Of a DNA stretch of 6,093 nt, positions 1-6,093 are shown one piece after another. The notes beneath the pieces were generated by a model that saw only the letters and a program-made list of their open reading frames with translations, was not told the DNA's origin and searched no databases. Position 1 is the first letter of the stretch; the number at the start of each line of letters is the position of its first letter. The position numbers were made by a program, and so were the translations under genes. This stretch comes from Pseudomonadota bacterium. Lineage in GTDB: Bacteria; Myxococcota; Myxococcia; Myxococcales; Myxococcaceae. The stretch lies in assembly GCA_023424585.1 (NCBI GenBank), contig JAFADT010000465.1, positions 1-6,093 on the forward strand. Reading direction: 5' to 3'.

Positions 1-1791
1 CACCACCACGAACACGCGCGTCACCTCCGGACGGCTGGCGACGAACGCCTCCGCGCGCTTGAAGAGGCGGTTGGTCTCCTCCAGGCTGCTGCCCACCGCC
101 GTCTGGAGGCGCACGGACATGCGGCCCTGGTCCTGCGACGGGACGAACTCGCCCGGCAGCGCCTTGAACGCGAACGCGCTGAGGATCAGCATGGCCACCG
201 CGACGAGCAGCACGCGCCAGGGCCGCACCAGCCCCCAGCCCAGCGCCCGCGCGTACAGCGCCTCCAGCTTGGAGAAGGCCTTGTCCACCACCACGCCAAT
301 GCGGCTGCGGTGCTCGCGCGACGTCTTGAGCAGCTGCGCGCAGCGCGCGGGCGCCAGGGTGATGGCCTCCACGTAGGACAGGAGCACCGCCACGCACAGC
401 GTGACGCCGAACTGGAGGAAGAACCGGCCGATGATGCCCTTCATGAAGACGACGGGCAGGAAGATGGCCACCACCGCCAGCGTCGCCGCCAGGGCCGCGA
501 AGGTGATCTCCGCGGTGCCCTCGCGCGCGGCGCTCACCCGGTCCTTCCCCTCCTCCGCGTGCCGGAAGATGTTCTCCAGCACCATGATGGCGTCGTCCAC
601 CACGATGCCCACGGCGAGCGCCAGCCCCAGCAGCGTGAACGTGTTGAGCGTGAAGCCCAGGAAGTAGATGACCGCCACCGTCCCCAGCAGCGACATGGGG
701 ATGGCGAGCACCACGTTGAGCGTGCTGGACAGCGAGCCCAGGAACACCCAGCACACGAACGCGGTGAGGATGCACGCGAGCAGGAGCTCGAACTCGATCT
801 CGTGCACGCTCTCCTCGATGAACTGCGTCGAGTCGAAGTTGATGCTCGCGCTCATGCCCTCCGGCAGCTCCTTCTGGAGCTCCGCCAGCTGCGCCCGCAC
901 CTCCTGGGCCACGGCCACCGCGTTCGCGCCGCGCTGCTTCTTGATGCCCATGGCCTGCGCGGGCTCGCCGTTCACGCGCGCGAGGCGCCGCTCGTCCTCG
1001 AAGCCGTCCTCCACGATGGCCACGTCGTGCAGGTACACCGGGCGGCCGCCCTCCTCGCGCACCACCACGTTCTGGAGCGTCTCCAGGTCCAGCGCCTCGC
1101 CCATGAAGCGCACGTTGACCTCGCGCCCCTGGGTCTCGATGCGGCCGGCGGGCAGCTCCACGTGCTCGCGCTGGAGCGCGGCGATGAGGTCCGTCACGGT
1201 GAGCGCGTGCGCGTCCAGCTTCTGCGCGTCCACCCAGATGCGGACGTTGCGCTCCAGGAGGCCGCCGAGGATGACCTCGCCCACGCCGGGCACCGTCTGA
1301 AGGCGCTCCTTCACGCGGTAGCGGGCGAAGTCGCTCACCACCTGCTGGGAGAAGGGGCCGGACACGCCCAGCCACATGATGGGCTGGTCCTCCGGGTTGG
1401 ACTTGGAGACGACGGGCGGGTCGATGTCCAGGGGCAGCCGGCGCTGCGCCTGGCTCACCTTGGTCTGCACGTCCTGGAGCGCCAGGTCCACGTTGCGCGA
1501 CAGGTCCAGCTCCACCGTGATGTTGGCGCTGCCCTGGCGGGCGGAGGACGTGATGCTCTTGACGCCCTCCACCTGCGTGACGGCCTCCTCGATGAACTCG
1601 ACGACGTCCGACTCCACCGCCTCCGGGTTCGCGCCCTCCCACGTCACGGAGATGTTGATGGTGGGGAAGTCGACGTCCGGGAACTGGCTGATGCCGATGC
1701 GCTGGGCCGCCACCAGTCCGAAGATGATGGTCGCCGCCATGATCATCCAGGCGAACACCGGCTTCTTGATGCAGACGTCGGTGATGCTCAT
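1..1791 (-). CDS. RND efflux permease, HAE type (N-terminal 597 residues; runs off the window)
   Basis: Inner-membrane proton/substrate antiporter of a tripartite efflux pump (AcrB/MdtB/MdtC-like). The frame is open from an ATG at 1791 to base 1, giving 597 residues of a family usually about 1020-1050 long, so roughly the last 40% is outside. TM1 lies near residues 13-29. It is followed by the family segment QFPDVDFPTINISVTW (36-51) and the porter domain to about 330. TM2-TM6 lie at about 335-480, and TM7 starts near 526. TM4 holds GIVVDDAIMVLEN, with D399 and D400 matching the AcrB proton-relay pair D407/D408. The double Asp favours the HAE (drug/hydrophobe) class; heavy-metal exporters have a different TM4 pattern. 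After TM7 comes LPGEFVPSQDQG, the usual entry to the second periplasmic loop. The ATG overlaps the adaptor's stop (ATGA), and a GGAGG sits 7 bases upstream. TM6 carries unexpected E475 and R483. The substrate cannot be told from sequence. Confidence 0.96.
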   Translation of the reverse strand, partial: MSITDVCIKKPVFAWMIMAATIIFGLVAAQRIGISQFPDVDFPTINISVTWEGANPEAVESDVVEFIEEAVTQVEGVKSITSSARQGSANITVELDLSRNVDLALQDVQTKVSQAQRRLPLDIDPPVVSKSNPEDQPIMWLGVSGPFSQQVVSDFARYRVKERLQTVPGVGEVILGGLLERNVRIWVDAQKLDAHALTVTDLIAALQREHVELPAGRIETQGREVNVRFMGEALDLETLQNVVVREEGGRPVYLHDVAIVEDGFEDERRLARVNGEPAQAMGIKKQRGANAVAVAQEVRAQLAELQKELPEGMSASINFDSTQFIEESVHEIEFELLLACILTAFVCWVFLGSLSSTLNVVLAIPMSLLGTVAVIYFLGFTLNTFTLLGLALAVGIVVDDAIMVLENIFRHAEEGKDRVSAAREGTAEITFAALAATLAVVAIFLPVVFMKGIIGRFFLQFGVTLCVAVLLSYVEAITLAPARCAQLLKTSREHRSRIGVVVDKAFSKLEALYARALGWGLVRPWRVLLVAVAMLILSAFAFKALPGEFVPSQDQGRMSVRLQTAVGSSLEETNRLFKRAEAFVASRPEVTRVFVVV

Positions 1792-2978
1792 GGCCGGCCC
1801 TCCGTGCCCGTGCTCGCGCCGCTGCGGGCCTCGGCCGGGGGCTGCTCGCCCACCACCTTCGGCTTCGGGCGCTCCTGCTCCACGCGCACGGCCACGCCGT
1901 CGCGCAGGGCCTCCGCGCCGCGCACCACCAGGACCTCACCGGGCTTGAGGCCCTCCTTCACCTCCACCCGCCCGTCCGGCGTGCGCAGGCCCAGCTCCAG
2001 GATGCGCTCGCGCGCCTTGTTGTCCGTCACCACGAAGGCCAGGAAGCCGCGCTCGCTGGGGCGGATGGCCGTCTGCGGAATCACCGGGCTGCCCCCGCGC
2101 GACTCCACCGGCACGCTCACCGTCGCGAAGGCGCCCGGGCGCAGCTTCTGCGCGGCCTCGCCCGTGACCTCCGCGGTCACCGTCACCATGCGGCTCTGCG
2201 CGTCCGCGCTCGCGGACACATAGGTGATCTTCGCCTCGTACGTCCCGCCGTCCGAGCGCACCGTGAAGCGCGCGGGCATGCCCGGCTGGATGCGGGCCAC
2301 GTCCGCCGCGGGCACGTTGAAGCGCAGCAGCAGCGGGTCGCGGCGCAGCAGCGTGGCCAGCACCACGCCCGGCTGCACGTACTGGCCCGTCTGCACGGTG
2401 CGCGTCTGGAGGACGCCGTCCATGGGGGCGCGCACGTAGGCGTCGCGCTGGTTGAGCTGCGCCTGCTCCAGGGCCGCCTTCGCGGCCGACACGTCCGCCT
2501 GGGCGGTGGCGAAGCGGGCCTGGTACGTCTCCAGCTGCTCGGCGGGCAGGAGGCCCGGGCTCTGCGCGTTGACCTGCGCGCGGCGCTCGGCGCCGGCCTT
2601 CGCCTCCACCAGCGCGGCCTGGGCCTTCTGCAGCGCGGCCTCCGCGGCGCGCACGGCGATGGCGTAGCGCGCGGGCTCGATCTCCGCGAGCACCTCGCCC
2701 TTCTTCACGACCTGACCTTCCGCGAAGGCCACGCGCTCCAGGGCGCCCGGGACGCGCGCGGTGATCTGCACGCTCTCGAAGGCCTCCACCGCGCCCACGG
2801 CGCTGACGGCGTATTCCACGTCGCGCGCCTCCACGGGCGCGACCTCCACGGGGAACTGGGTGGGGCCCCGTCCCGCGCCCTTGCCGCCCTGCGCGGTCGC
2901 TTCCTTCTTGCAGCCAGGGGCCAGGGCCAGCATGGCCAGCGAGAGGGCCAGCACTCCGGTGCGTTGCATTGCCTTCAC
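1788..2978 (-). CDS. RND periplasmic adaptor (membrane fusion protein), probable lipoprotein
   Basis: AcrA/MexA/MdtA-like subunit, 396 residues, typical length, linking the permease to the outer-membrane channel. Residues 1-23 form a lipoprotein-like signal ending LALAPGC; C23 is the likely lipidated residue, though Pro at -2 is atypical. The first lipoyl half is about 71-102 (ARVPGALERV, EGQVVKKGEVL). An Ala/Gln-rich helical hairpin spans about 104-178 with its tip near SPGLLPAEQLE (140-150). The second lipoyl half is about 180-211 (AYVRAPMDGVLQTRTVQTGQ), then the beta-barrel (about 213-292) and membrane-proximal domain (about 298-368). A charged, Pro-rich tail (369-396) ends the protein. 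I chose the GTG at 2978 because it overlaps the upstream stop as GTGA and has GGAAGG 4 bases before it. An ATG three codons in (2969) is the alternative and leaves the same lipoprotein. The canonical RLS docking motif of AcrA is not obvious at the hairpin tip. Confidence 0.95.
   Translation of the reverse strand: MKAMQRTGVLALSLAMLALAPGCKKEATAQGGKGAGRGPTQFPVEVAPVEARDVEYAVSAVGAVEAFESVQITARVPGALERVAFAEGQVVKKGEVLAEIEPARYAIAVRAAEAALQKAQAALVEAKAGAERRAQVNAQSPGLLPAEQLETYQARFATAQADVSAAKAALEQAQLNQRDAYVRAPMDGVLQTRTVQTGQYVQPGVVLATLLRRDPLLLRFNVPAADVARIQPGMPARFTVRSDGGTYEAKITYVSASADAQSRMVTVTAEVTGEAAQKLRPGAFATVSVPVESRGGSPVIPQTAIRPSERGFLAFVVTDNKARERILELGLRTPDGRVEVKEGLKPGEVLVVRGAEALRDGVAVRVEQERPKPKVVGEQPPAEARSGASTGTEGRP
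1799..1803 (-). promoter_or_regulatory. Ribosome binding site of the RND permease
   Basis: The minus strand reads GGAGGGCCGGCC followed by ATG, so a full GGAGG core lies 7 bases before the start at 1791. It sits inside the last codons of the adaptor gene. With the ATGA overlap it supports this start and suggests that the permease can be initiated both by coupled and by direct ribosome entry. Confidence 0.8.
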
Positions 2979-4369
2979 GGTTCCTTCCCGAGTGGATTCA
3001 GTCCGACAGCGGCCCTCAGCCCCAACAGCGCCACCCCCAGCCCGTAGCGGTTCTGCGCCAGCGCCACCTCCGCCTCGAAGAGGCTGAGCGACGCGTCCGC
3101 CAGGGTGAGCGCGGTGGACAGCCCCTGGCGGTAGAGGATGCCCGTTTCCGCGGCGTTCTTGCGCGCCGCCTTCGCCGCCTGCTCGCTCTGCGCGAGCGCG
3201 GCCCGGGCCGTCTCCAGGTTCACCCGCGCCTGCTCGATGTCCACCGGCACGCGGCGGGCGGCGGCCTGGGTGTTCAGCTCCGCGACGTTGGCGTTGGCCA
3301 CGCGCTCGTCACGCTCCGCGTAGCGGGTGCCGCCATCGAAGAGCGTCCAGGTGAGATCCAGCGCGAGGAAGCCGTCGCCCACGTTGCCGTTGAGGCCCGC
3401 CTCGTTGGTGAGCCGGTACTGGGCGCTCGCCCCCAGGGACGGCAGCAGGCGCGCCAGGGGCTCCTTCGCGTTCTCCCGCAGCGAGCGCACGCGCAGGCGC
3501 GCAGAGAGGATGTCCGGCCGCCGGTCCGTGGCGCCCTGCGTGAGCAGCTCCAGGGGCGGCGTGGGCCGCGCGGCGTCCGTGAGCAGCGGCTCCGGCGGCG
3601 CCAGCTCCCCGGCCACCGGATCCACCAGGAGGTAGCTCAGCTCCAGGCGGCTCGTCTCCGCGGTGCCCAGGGCGGCCGCGAGGTTGGACTCGGCGGTCGC
3701 CACCTCCAGCTCCGCGCGGGTGACGTCGTTGGTGCTGGCGAGCCCCGCGCTGGCGCGGGCCTGCGCGTCCGCCAGGCTCTGCTTCGCGAAGGCCAGGCGC
3801 TGCTCGGCGGCCTGGTACACCTGCTGGTTGGCCAGGGTGACGAGGAAGGCGTTGGCGGCGCTGAAGGCCACCTGGCGGCGCGTCTCCACGGCGTCCAGCT
3901 TGGACGCCTCGCTCTCCAGCTTCGCGGCCTTGTAGAGCGGGAAGCCGCGCGCGTCGAAGAGGGCGACCCGGCCAGAGAAGACGGCGCCCAGGGCGTTGAA
4001 CTTCTGGAGCACGACGGTCTGTCCGCCCACCTCGCGCGTGGACTCACGCAGGCGGCGAGTGTAGGTGCCGGTAGCCGTCAGGGTGGGCAGGAAGAAGGCG
4101 CGGGCGCGGGCGACGCGGGCCTGGGCGGCCTCGGCGCTCTGTCCCGCGGCGAGCACGGCCTCGTTGTGCTGGGAGGCGAGCTCCACGGCGCGCTCCAGCG
4201 TGAGCGGCGCGGCGTTGGCGTCCGGCTTCGGAGGCTTGGGATAGGCGCTGGCGGGAGCTTCGGCGGACGGGGACGCGGCCGGCGGCGTCTGGGCGAGCGC
4301 GTCCGGGGCCAGCGCGCAGAGGCAGGCACCCAGGGGCGCGGCGAGGAGGACACGGCGGACGGTGGGCAT
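2975..4369 (-). CDS. TolC/OprM-family outer-membrane efflux channel
   Basis: Outer-membrane exit duct of the pump, expected to work as a trimer. It has 464 residues, normal for the family. The two OEP repeats can be matched by eye. FFLPTLTATGTYTR (92-105) pairs with RLLPSLGASAQYRL (307-320). VALFDARG (135-142) pairs with WTLFDGGT (341-348). GLASTNDVTRAELEVATAES (209-228) pairs with GLSTALTLADASLSLFEAEV (416-435). These are the beta-hairpin and coiled-helix parts of each half. The N-terminus MPTVRR plus hydrophobic stretch ends ALA-Q, predicting signal peptidase I cleavage after residue 26. An LGAC at 13-16 could instead act as a lipobox, as in OprM. A Pro/Ala-rich stretch (about 28-55) precedes the first repeat. 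It is first in the operon and its TGA overlaps the adaptor's GTG. No good Shine-Dalgarno precedes the ATG at 4369, so the exact start is a little less certain than the identity. Confidence 0.95.
   Translation of the reverse strand: MPTVRRVLLAAPLGACLCALAPDALAQTPPAASPSAEAPASAYPKPPKPDANAAPLTLERAVELASQHNEAVLAAGQSAEAAQARVARARAFFLPTLTATGTYTRRLRESTREVGGQTVVLQKFNALGAVFSGRVALFDARGFPLYKAAKLESEASKLDAVETRRQVAFSAANAFLVTLANQQVYQAAEQRLAFAKQSLADAQARASAGLASTNDVTRAELEVATAESNLAAALGTAETSRLELSYLLVDPVAGELAPPEPLLTDAARPTPPLELLTQGATDRRPDILSARLRVRSLRENAKEPLARLLPSLGASAQYRLTNEAGLNGNVGDGFLALDLTWTLFDGGTRYAERDERVANANVAELNTQAAARRVPVDIEQARVNLETARAALAQSEQAAKAARKNAAETGILYRQGLSTALTLADASLSLFEAEVALAQNRYGLGVALLGLRAAVGLNPLGKEP
2983..2988 (-). 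promoter_or_regulatory. Probable ribosome binding site of the adaptor gene
   Basis: GGAAGG on the minus strand lies 4 bases before the GTG at 2978 and 13 before the alternative ATG at 2969. Neither spacing is ideal. The short one together with the GTGA overlap favours GTG. The site lies inside the 3' end of the channel gene. Confidence 0.5.
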
Positions 4370-4528
4370 AAGGCAGGCGGTGGAACGGGCCAGTGTTGAA
4401 CGGTCAGCGGCCCCTAATACACGGAAGCCATCATCTCGGGGCGGATGAGCGGAGCGTGTCTGGACGATGCCTCGCGGAGCGGACTAAGGGTCGAGGGAGA
4501 AGGCTCTCGGGTTGAAATGCCGACGGGT

Positions 4529-4540
4529 GGCGACATCGCC
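4529..4540. repeat. Short inverted repeat GGCGA-CA-TCGCC
   Basis: Perfect 5-base arms around a 2-base centre. It shares its right arm with the left arm of the larger hairpin at 4537-4559. Alone it is unremarkable at this GC content; it is noted because it belongs to a cluster of overlapping dyads before the lipoprotein gene and could be a small operator. Confidence 0.4.
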
Positions 4541-4559
4541 CCACTCCGGGTGTGGGGCG
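4537..4559 (+). promoter_or_regulatory. Perfect 8-bp stem-loop upstream of the lipoprotein gene
   Basis: CGCCCCAC and GTGGGGCG are exact reverse complements separated by a 7-base loop (TCCGGGT). No run of T follows and the preceding gene points away, so it is not an intrinsic terminator. It ends 20 bases before the ATG at 4580, so in RNA it would lie in the 5' leader if transcription starts upstream; as DNA it could be a protein-binding dyad. Its right arm is shared with the palindrome at 4553-4566, so the two RNA hairpins exclude each other. Function is inferred only. Confidence 0.5.
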
Positions 4560-4566
4560 CGCCCCA
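4553..4566. promoter_or_regulatory. Perfect 14-bp palindrome before the lipoprotein start
   Basis: TGGGGCGCGCCCCA is its own reverse complement and ends 13 bases before the ATG. It adjoins the place where a Shine-Dalgarno would sit, and none is recognisable there. It could be an operator for a dimeric regulator. As RNA it has no room for a loop unless the centre opens, and it competes with the 4537-4559 hairpin. The inverted symmetry is directly visible; any role is inferred. Confidence 0.5.
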
Positions 4567-4579
4567 GAATGCGTGTCCC

Positions 4580-6093
4580 ATGCGTTTATTCCTGCTCGCC
4601 GTACTCGCGGGCGTCCTCGCCGGCTGTTCCAAGGGGGACGACCTCAAGACCGCCGCCTTGAGGGTCGAAATTCATTACGAAGGATTTCGGCCGGGGTGCG
4701 TGACGCTGACCGTCACGGATCAAGCGGACGCGTCGCGGTACGCCACGACGAACGTGAATGTCCCCACGGGTTCTGCTCCGGGCACACTGTCCGTGGCGGT
4801 GTTCCGCCAGGCCGGCTGGAGCCACGGCGTGAAGCTCCTGGCCGCAGCGAAGGAGCAGGACTGTGACGGGGCCCAGGTGGTGACCGATGAGACCACCGCG
4901 AGCCTCGCAAGGAATGGAATCACGCCGGTGTCCCTGGACCTGAGCGCCACGGACTGGGATGGGGACGGGTTCGTCGCGCAGGACGAGGGGGGCACGGACT
5001 GCAACGACCGCGATGAGACCCAGGGGGGTCCCACGATCTGGTACCCGGACGATGACGGCGACAACCACGGCAGCAGCCTCCTGCCCCCAGTGAAGGCGTG
5101 CGAGGCGCCCTCGCTCAACTACGCGAGCAACGCGGACGACTGCGACGACAACGATCCAAGCGTCCATCCAGGCGTGGCCGAGCTTCGGTGCGACGGACGG
5201 GACGACAACTGCAACGGCAAGGTCGATGAGGGCTTCGACGTGGGGGCGGGCTGCACGACGGCCCTCGGCTGCCGGGGAGTGACTGCTTGCTCCAACGGCA
5301 ACGGCGTCTGCAACGAGACCGAAGCGCCCATCCCGTACTACATGGACGTTGACGGAGACGGGAAGGCCGGCGTGGAAGTGGACCGGACCTGCGGAACGAT
5401 TCCCCCGAACACGAGCACGGAGCTCGCCGACTGTGATGAGAGCTCGCGCTTCCGTGCACAAGGCTTCCCGGAGGTCTGCGACCGGATCGACAACGATTGC
5501 AGCGATGTGGCCGACGACGGCCTCTCGTGCAACACGACCTGGCAGCCCTCCAGCGGAGGAGATACCACCAGTTGGAAGGCGATCGCGACGGATGGAGCAG
5601 GACGCATCTGGCTCGCGGGAGACTCCGGAAAGCTCGCCCTGAGGGACGCGAACGGAAGCAAGCTCATTACCTGCGACGGCGACTGGAAGGCCGCGTGGGT
5701 CGCATCCTCCGGTGAGGTGTTCCTCGCAGGTAGCAAGGGAGGAGCCGGCCGCTTCGCACGGGCAGCTCCGAATGCGACCACGTGCATGATCGAGGCTACC
5801 AGCCAGGGCCTGAACGGGTTGGTTGGCATCGAGAGCCCCTCGGGAGGAATGCCGACTCTCTATGGCGTCACGGGGGGTGGCCAGACATTCCAGTGGACTC
5901 CGCCCGCCTCCCCCACACGAATCCAGACCGCCACCGTGAATGGTGCGGCCCTGCGCGCAATCAGTGGCGTGAGCAGCCCGGACACCCTCTTGGCGGTGGG
6001 AAGCAAGGACACGAACACCACGCCCACGGCATTCCGCTTCAATGCGGCGGACTCGACATGGATCGAAGAGGTACTCCCAACCCTGGTGCTGGG
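4580..6093 (+). CDS. MopE-like metal-binding-motif lipoprotein with beta-propeller-like repeats (C-terminus outside the window)
   Basis: An exported lipoprotein, 504 full codons in view and still open at the end. Residues 1-16 are a clear lipoprotein signal ending in lipobox LAGC; C16 would be lipidated and the Ser at +2 fits outer-membrane sorting. Residues about 24-122 look like a beta-rich domain of unknown role. Three Asp-rich units follow. Unit 1 has DWDGDG (125-130) and DCND (140-143). Unit 2 has DDDGDNHG (157-164), DCDDNDPSVHPG (187-198) and CDGRDDNCNGKVDEG (204-218). Unit 3 has DVDGDGKAG (256-264), DCDE (284-287) and CDRIDNDCSDVADDG (300-314). These match the 'putative metal-binding motif' family named after the Methylococcus copper protein MopE; Ca2+ is an equally plausible ligand for the DxDGDG loops. 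From about 331, roughly 40-residue repeats resemble beta-propeller blades. The ATG at 4580 is preferred because it starts the lipoprotein signal directly; an in-frame GTG at 4550 would add ten residues. No clear Shine-Dalgarno is seen. Function is unknown. Confidence 0.9.
   Translation, partial: MRLFLLAVLAGVLAGCSKGDDLKTAALRVEIHYEGFRPGCVTLTVTDQADASRYATTNVNVPTGSAPGTLSVAVFRQAGWSHGVKLLAAAKEQDCDGAQVVTDETTASLARNGITPVSLDLSATDWDGDGFVAQDEGGTDCNDRDETQGGPTIWYPDDDGDNHGSSLLPPVKACEAPSLNYASNADDCDDNDPSVHPGVAELRCDGRDDNCNGKVDEGFDVGAGCTTALGCRGVTACSNGNGVCNETEAPIPYYMDVDGDGKAGVEVDRTCGTIPPNTSTELADCDESSRFRAQGFPEVCDRIDNDCSDVADDGLSCNTTWQPSSGGDTTSWKAIATDGAGRIWLAGDSGKLALRDANGSKLITCDGDWKAAWVASSGEVFLAGSKGGAGRFARAAPNATTCMIEATSQGLNGLVGIESPSGGMPTLYGVTGGGQTFQWTPPASPTRIQTATVNGAALRAISGVSSPDTLLAVGSKDTNTTPTAFRFNAADSTWIEEVLPTLVL

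Larger units (their letters stand above)
4370..4579. other. Divergent intergenic region
   Basis: About 210 bases separate the channel gene (leftward) and the lipoprotein gene (rightward), so promoters for both must lie here or inside the neighbours. I searched both strands by eye for sigma-70 boxes. The best plus-strand pair is TTGAAC (4396-4401) and TAATAC (4415-4420), but the spacer is only 13 bases. The minus strand offers TATTAG (4419-4414) without a fitting -35. No sigma-54 GG/GC pair fits. The right half holds overlapping inverted repeats, listed separately. No gene is supported within it. Confidence 0.7.

Noticed and set aside
310..2223. A 637-codon open frame on the plus strand.
   Set aside because: It lies antisense to the permease and adaptor, spans their junction, has an Arg/His/Ala/Leu/Asp-heavy composition with no domain, and is the usual by-product of GC-rich third positions. 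The minus strand gives clear family matches over the same bases.
2969..4399. A 476-codon plus-strand frame antisense to the outer-membrane channel.
   Set aside because: Low-complexity Gly/Arg/Gln/Leu composition and no motifs, whereas the opposite strand encodes a full two-repeat channel.
4387..4413. Possible hairpin GGGCC ... GGCCC near the channel start.
   Set aside because: Only 5-base arms with a 17-base loop; expected by chance at this GC content.
4396..4420. Possible plus-strand promoter TTGAAC with TAATAC.
   Set aside because: The 13-base spacer is too short for a sigma-70 promoter.
4537..4559. Rho-independent terminator.
   Set aside because: No T run follows the stem on either strand and no gene converges on it.
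4414..4647. A 77-codon minus-strand frame in the intergenic region.
   Set aside because: It overlaps the start of the lipoprotein gene, has no visible Shine-Dalgarno or recognisable domain, and cuts across the inverted-repeat cluster.
4586..5461. A 291-codon minus-strand frame under the lipoprotein gene.
   Set aside because: Val/Ala/Arg-rich shadow. The plus strand has a lipobox and repeated metal motifs in a single uninterrupted frame.

Overview
The window is very GC-rich (rows counted in the transport genes run about 70-78% G+C), uses GC-ending codons almost throughout, and ends in a lipoprotein of the MopE-like 'putative metal-binding motif' type. Together these suggest a Gram-negative deltaproteobacterial genome, most likely a myxobacterium of the Myxococcus/Corallococcus/Pyxidicoccus group. 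The taxon is inferred from style and gene content, not from a marker gene.

Minus strand, 4369 down to 1: a three-gene operon for a tripartite RND efflux pump, transcribed in the order outer-membrane channel (4369-2975), periplasmic adaptor (2978-1788), inner-membrane permease (1791 to beyond base 1). Each junction is a 4-base start/stop overlap (GTGA, then ATGA), so the three proteins are probably made by coupled translation in fixed proportion. The permease takes protons and substrate at the inner membrane, the lipid-anchored adaptor bridges the periplasm, and the TolC/OprM-like channel opens to the outside. The permease has the paired Asp of the HAE (drug/hydrophobe) type in TM4 rather than the metal-exporter pattern. 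Its last 40% or so lies outside the window. No regulator is present.

Intergenic 4370-4579: about 210 bases between divergent genes. No convincing sigma-70 or sigma-54 promoter is visible. The side next to the plus-strand gene carries a tight cluster of overlapping inverted repeats, including a perfect 14-base palindrome ending 13 bases before the ATG.

Plus strand, 4580 to the end: the first 504 codons of a secreted lipoprotein. It has a textbook lipobox, an N-terminal beta-type domain, three aspartate/cysteine-rich MopE-like metal-binding units with a Cys-rich insert, and then repeats that look like blades of a beta-propeller. It continues past the window. Nothing in the sequence ties it functionally to the pump beyond divergent position.

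I see no RNA genes, mobile elements, CRISPR arrays or terminators. I did not find a clearly new system. The most unusual items are the metal-motif/propeller architecture, the leader hairpin cluster and charged residues in TM6 of the permease.
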